64,000 nt of DNA from Dactylonectria macrodidyma (taxonomy: Eukaryota > Ascomycota > Sordariomycetes > Hypocreales > Nectriaceae), in NCBI GenBank assembly GCA_020744425.1, contig JAGMUV010000002.1, positions 4,260,501-4,324,500 on the forward strand, written 5' to 3'. Every line of letters starts with the position of its first letter. Within the stretch, counting starts at the first letter, position 1. A program made the position numbers and the translations under genes. This document shows, one piece after another, positions 60,222 through 64,000 of the stretch. The notes beneath the pieces are model-generated. The model worked only from the letters and a program-made list of their open reading frames with translations, ran no database searches and was not told where the DNA came from.

Positions 60222-63200
60222 ATCAGGCTCGGCTTTTGACGGTTTGAATCATTGATGTTGGCGGGGGAACTCGGCGGGGTTGTCCTCTAAACACTTGCAT
60301 GCAGCTATGTGGCGTTAACTCTGGAAGCACGACGTTCATACCCTTGCCTTGTCAACATATTTGCTTACAGAATTACCATACGCGGAGTGGCTGTGAGTCT
60401 GGTGAGGATCGTGGGACACGGAGTGGAAGTAGTGAACCTGTTTGGGACGGAGGACGGCTTGGCAGCACGGTACGCCGTATCGATGCAGAAATTGGCGGCG
60501 TACAAACCGGAGTCGAGGCACAGTGTCGAGGCGGAACAGGAGGAAGAGGGACAACGGTCGGAAGAAGCCAACCTGAGCTCGGTACGGGCAAGCATCCCAT
60601 GCCTGGCCGCATGTGCAGGTAGGAAATAGAGCCTGCGGGCTATACTTACTTCAGGTTTGCAGTCGATACGTTTCTATTTTTGAGGCCCGACTAGGTTAGC
60701 ACTCCGAGTTGATGCTGGGGAATTCCGTCGCGTTCGTGCTGCCCGAGGGGATAAGTGCAGACGGGTCGAATCAGCAAACACAAGTGACACTACGGGTAAC
60801 CCAAAAGGGAGAGTCCTCCAGACCATGATCGCCGCCGGGATACAAGGGCGGGGACGAATGAAAAGCGGGATACGTGAAGGGTAATCGGTTGGGGTGAGGC
60901 TGGAAGAGGGGATGCTATTTGATGACAGCTCGATACTAATAAGTGAATGTGACTGCGGCATGGACATGGGCGACCTGTGCGAGGACGCGGTGGTGACGAA
61001 TCTGAAAAGCGCCATTTCATAGAGTGGTTGCAGTTCTGGTGAGAAACACGACTAGAACAGCAGCCAACAACAGGTGCGATTTGTAGAGGTGAAGTGGGCG
61101 TTGTCGCAAGGCTTGCCTGATGCCAAAGGGACGTGAGACACACGATGAGGAGTTGAATGACAGATCATACGGTGCTGTAGGTGACAGGCTAGATGATGAG
61201 CCAGATCAGATACGTAGGTAGGAAGAGTGGGTATCATACAATTGATGGAGGGAGGAGGGAGGAGGGCAAAAGTTATGGGAGTGATGAGGGGCAAATGATT
61301 CTGAGACAGTGTGGACGTGACCGGGAAGCTAATAGCGTTCTTTGTTTGGCTTGGTCAGGTGAGGCGCACTGAAGTACTTGCAACGGTTGGAGAGCTGAAA
61401 GACGGCGTCAGACAAATCGAGACATCCAGACCGGGATGTTCCAGCTGGCGTCATAGTTTTTGGTTTCCTTCCTGTCCTTTCTGTCGCCTCGTCACAAGTA
61501 GGGAGGCAGAGACAAACAGGCAAAACGAAGACGCAGGGTGGGGGGAGGGGCGTAATAAGAGACAATGAGAGACAAGACAGACAGCCCAGGTCCTTGACCG
61601 TATCACTGCGTGTTCAGCCCAATATCGAGACGGATGGTGATTCACATCTAGGTAGGGTTGGCATGTCAAGGGAGCAAGGTCCAGCCATACATTGCTCCAG
61701 CGTATTCGTGGGTCGCTGCGGAGTCGGGTTGTTCGCACATGATACATGATACATGATGCAGTTTGCAACTTTGGCGTTGGCTTGTCCTAGCCCAAATCGA
61801 TGTGCAGGGTAAGCCAGACGGTGCTGCTGGGCTTTGCTGGTGCCGCTTGTTGGTGCTGGTGCCAGTGCTGGTCAGGAGGGGCCGTGATTATCATCAGATT
61901 ACCATATCCGCCAAACGCAAGGCAAAGACCAAAGGAACATGGGGAAGGTTCGTTGCGGGAAATCACGGCGGTGGTAGAACGAGGAGAATGAGAAAAGGAA
62001 AAAAGAAAAAAAAAAGAACAAGAAAAAAGAATAAGACGGAATAGCGAAGAGGACTTGGTGTGGTTCAAGTCGTTGATACAATCTAATGGAGGCGCCAACA
62101 GCTAGCTGTAGGCATAATTGATTGATGAATTGACCAGTGACAAGAACGACAATAATGAGGCAAGATGCGTTTCCAAACAGGTGACGATACATTGACAAGG
62201 AATGATGAGCCTTGAGTGAGGTGATGGATGGCTCGAGGCACACAAAGGCACGAGACGGGTTGGGTGCGCACATGATGGCCATGCCTGCTAGACTCGTCAT
62301 GGCTGCTCTACCCATGCCGTGTCTGAACCTGCGTGCGTAGTGCGCTGTGCGCTGTAAGTTACCTTACCTGCAGGCTGGCAGTGTAAATATCCATGGTGAA
62401 GCCCGAGCTGTTAGTGCATCGAGAGGGTCCATGGAACATGGTCTAAAAGGCTTGGTCAGAGCCTCGCCTCCACTGTCGTCTTTGACCACCAGGGGTACTG
62501 ACTGGCGTTGGCTTCGGCTTTTGCGGTGATGGATGATGAATTGGTTCTTTTGCCTTCTTTTGCTTTATTTTCCATTATCGGAACTGTCCGTGTGTGTGTG
62601 TGCGGGGGCATGTTGTGCTGACTTGAACTGCGCTTCCATGGCTTGGTCATGCTCATGTGTATACGCCTGCCTTGCCCAAAAGTCACTTGCGAATACAGGA
62701 TACAGGCTGCTGCTGCGACTGGGTTCACCACCTTGTCAACCTCCCGACCGGCTTACCGACGTACATATTCGCACAGGTCTTCCTAGGTACTTGCCTAGGG
62801 TACATAATTAAATACCTACTACTACTCTGAACACATGCCCTTTGTTATTATTAGCCCAAGGGTCTACCAGCGAGCGAGCAAGCATGCATGCGTCTCTCCG
62901 TTCGTTCTTTCGTGTGTTCAGTTGGCACCGTGTTTGGAGGGGCCCCTGGGGCTCGGTTGCTCCTGGGCTGGGCTGGGCTGGGCTGGACTGGATGGCCTGG
63001 AACTGGGATGGACTGCACTGGGTTTGGAGTGGAACTGGGATGGCGCCTTGCGTTTTCGTTGTTCTGGCATGGGCCCGGGCTAGTCAAGAGCATGCTTCCT
63101 TTGTTTGCGCATGACCATGGCCATGGCTTTGTCTCTCAATTTTTTTTTCTGTCGGTCTCACTGTCGCTATCAATCCTTACCATGTCTCGCACCTTCGGGT

Positions 63201-64000
63201 CTGTCTGTTCCTGGCGTTTGCCCGCACCTTAGCAATGAATTCTAGGTAGGCAGTCTAGGTAGGTATTCCTGAAAAAGCGGGCGGCGGGTCGTGTCAGTGT
63301 AGGTAGGTGGGTGGTGTTGCTTTTTTCGCCTCGCCCTCCGTTTGGCTCGTTCGGCTCATTTGACTCTTTTGGTTCAGCTGGGTTGGATTCCGTTTGCTCG
63401 ACTTTTGTCTTTGCCGTGCGTGTCCCTGGTGCCCATGTCTGTGCCCGCCTCCGTCATGTCCCCTCTTCTCTCATGATTCCATTCCCCTCTTCTGCTCCAT
63501 CTTCCATATCATCCACCAGTGAGTGTGCATGATACTGTAGCCAGCTGCATCCAGCCAGCTCCCACCCACCCAGCTGCAGCCTCCGCTGAACTCTCTGTTC
63601 CGAGTCACTCGGTGCATCACTGCCGTGTGTCACATCCAAATCTGCTGTGGCCCAACTTCCGTCCCCCTAGTCTACATAGTTACGCTCCCTGAACCTGAAC
63701 CTGAACCCCGTCTAGTGCCCGCCAACCCGCTATTCTCTCTCCCGCTGTCTCTGTTCCGTCGTCCATCCCTCTACTGAGTCTACTCCACACTGTTGGGTTT
63801 CTTTTGGTCTCCCTCCCGAACTACATCCGGCCCCGGCTTGGCCGCTGCGGTCTTCTTCCGACGGGCGGCTGGCATCACCAACGAGGGGTGAGGGGTGAAA
63901 ATTGACTTGCCTGTCTACCTGCCTTGGCTCCCGGCAGAGAGGGAACAAGGAGCCTGGCCAGAGCCCAGAGCAGACACTTGTCTACCTAGACCCGACAGGG
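60222..64000. other. 3.8-kb region right of APC2 without a supported gene
   Basis: It holds the APC2 3' end, an A/G-rich tract (about 61989-62037), a GGGCT array (62965-62984), CCTAGG/GGTAC motifs (about 62782-62815 and 63244-63266) and CT-rich sequence near 63700-63800. That last stretch could be the leader of a plus-strand gene starting beyond the window. No RNA gene was recognised. Confidence 0.45.
62965..62984 (+). repeat. Four GGGCT pentamers with a degenerate GGAYT continuation
   Basis: Four perfect GGGCT units are followed by related GGACT, GGAT and GGGTT units to about 63048. The array is G-rich on the plus strand. Confidence 0.8.

Noticed and set aside
63684..63707. CCTGAA hexamer repeat resembling CCCTAA
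   Set aside because: Only about three units, and the hexamer differs from the telomeric repeat at two of six positions.
1..64000. CRISPR array, tRNA or rRNA genes
   Set aside because: No regularly spaced repeats of CRISPR type are present, and no tRNA B-box-like or rRNA segment was recognised by eye; a covariance search could still find small RNAs.

Overview
The window looks like a chromosomal segment of a filamentous ascomycete, most likely a Sordariomycete and probably of the order Hypocreales. Genes are interrupted by short spliceosomal introns, mostly 47-76 nt, with GT-AG ends and CTNAC-like branch sites. Leaders are pyrimidine-rich. The gene set includes a CON7-type C2H2 factor, a Zn2Cys6 factor, a fungal TERT and a Tuba-like DH-BAR-SH3 exchange factor. 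Species cannot be named from the sequence alone. I support 15 protein genes, one of them cut by the left edge and one carried by a transposon. Their exon boundaries were worked out by reading splice sites and keeping the frame open. No rRNA, tRNA or CRISPR array was recognised.

Layout, left to right. A housekeeping block at 1-10966 holds REV1 (minus, partial), a RED/IK-like spliceosomal protein (plus), a nucleoside hydrolase (plus), the mitochondrial thiamine pyrophosphate carrier TPC1 (minus) and a conserved protein of unknown role (plus). An accessory-looking block at about 11763-21424 holds a complete Mutator-like (MULE/Hop-type) transposon with 44-bp terminal inverted repeats. It lies 23 bp beyond the stop codon of an AflR-like Zn2Cys6 regulator, and a wax-synthase/MBOAT-type membrane acyltransferase follows. 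TERT (minus, ten exons, one GC-AG intron) comes next at 21696-25595, convergent with the acyltransferase gene. A 2025-residue DH-BAR-SH3 Cdc42-type GEF, a SUT1/SLC45-like sugar transporter, the V-ATPase assembly factor PKR1 and an F-box protein occupy 28866-43922. The right third is gene-poor. A CON7-like regulator at 50822-52418 sits behind 6.9 kb without a credible gene. APC2 at 57558-60221 sits behind 5.1 kb, and the last 3.8 kb holds no gene I can support.

The genes do not form one pathway. Several serve genome maintenance and the cell cycle (REV1, TERT, APC2) or polarity and morphogenesis (GEF, CON7). The Zn2Cys6 factor with the membrane acyltransferase is the only pair resembling part of a specialised-metabolism locus, and no PKS, NRPS or terpene synthase is visible. 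I did not find a clearly new multi-gene system. The best leads are the intact MULE with repeat-built ends placed to affect the regulator, several short tandem repeats in promoters (10-, 11- and 20-bp units), a recurring GGTACC/CCTAGG palindrome family between genes, and the long gene-free regions upstream of CON7 and APC2.
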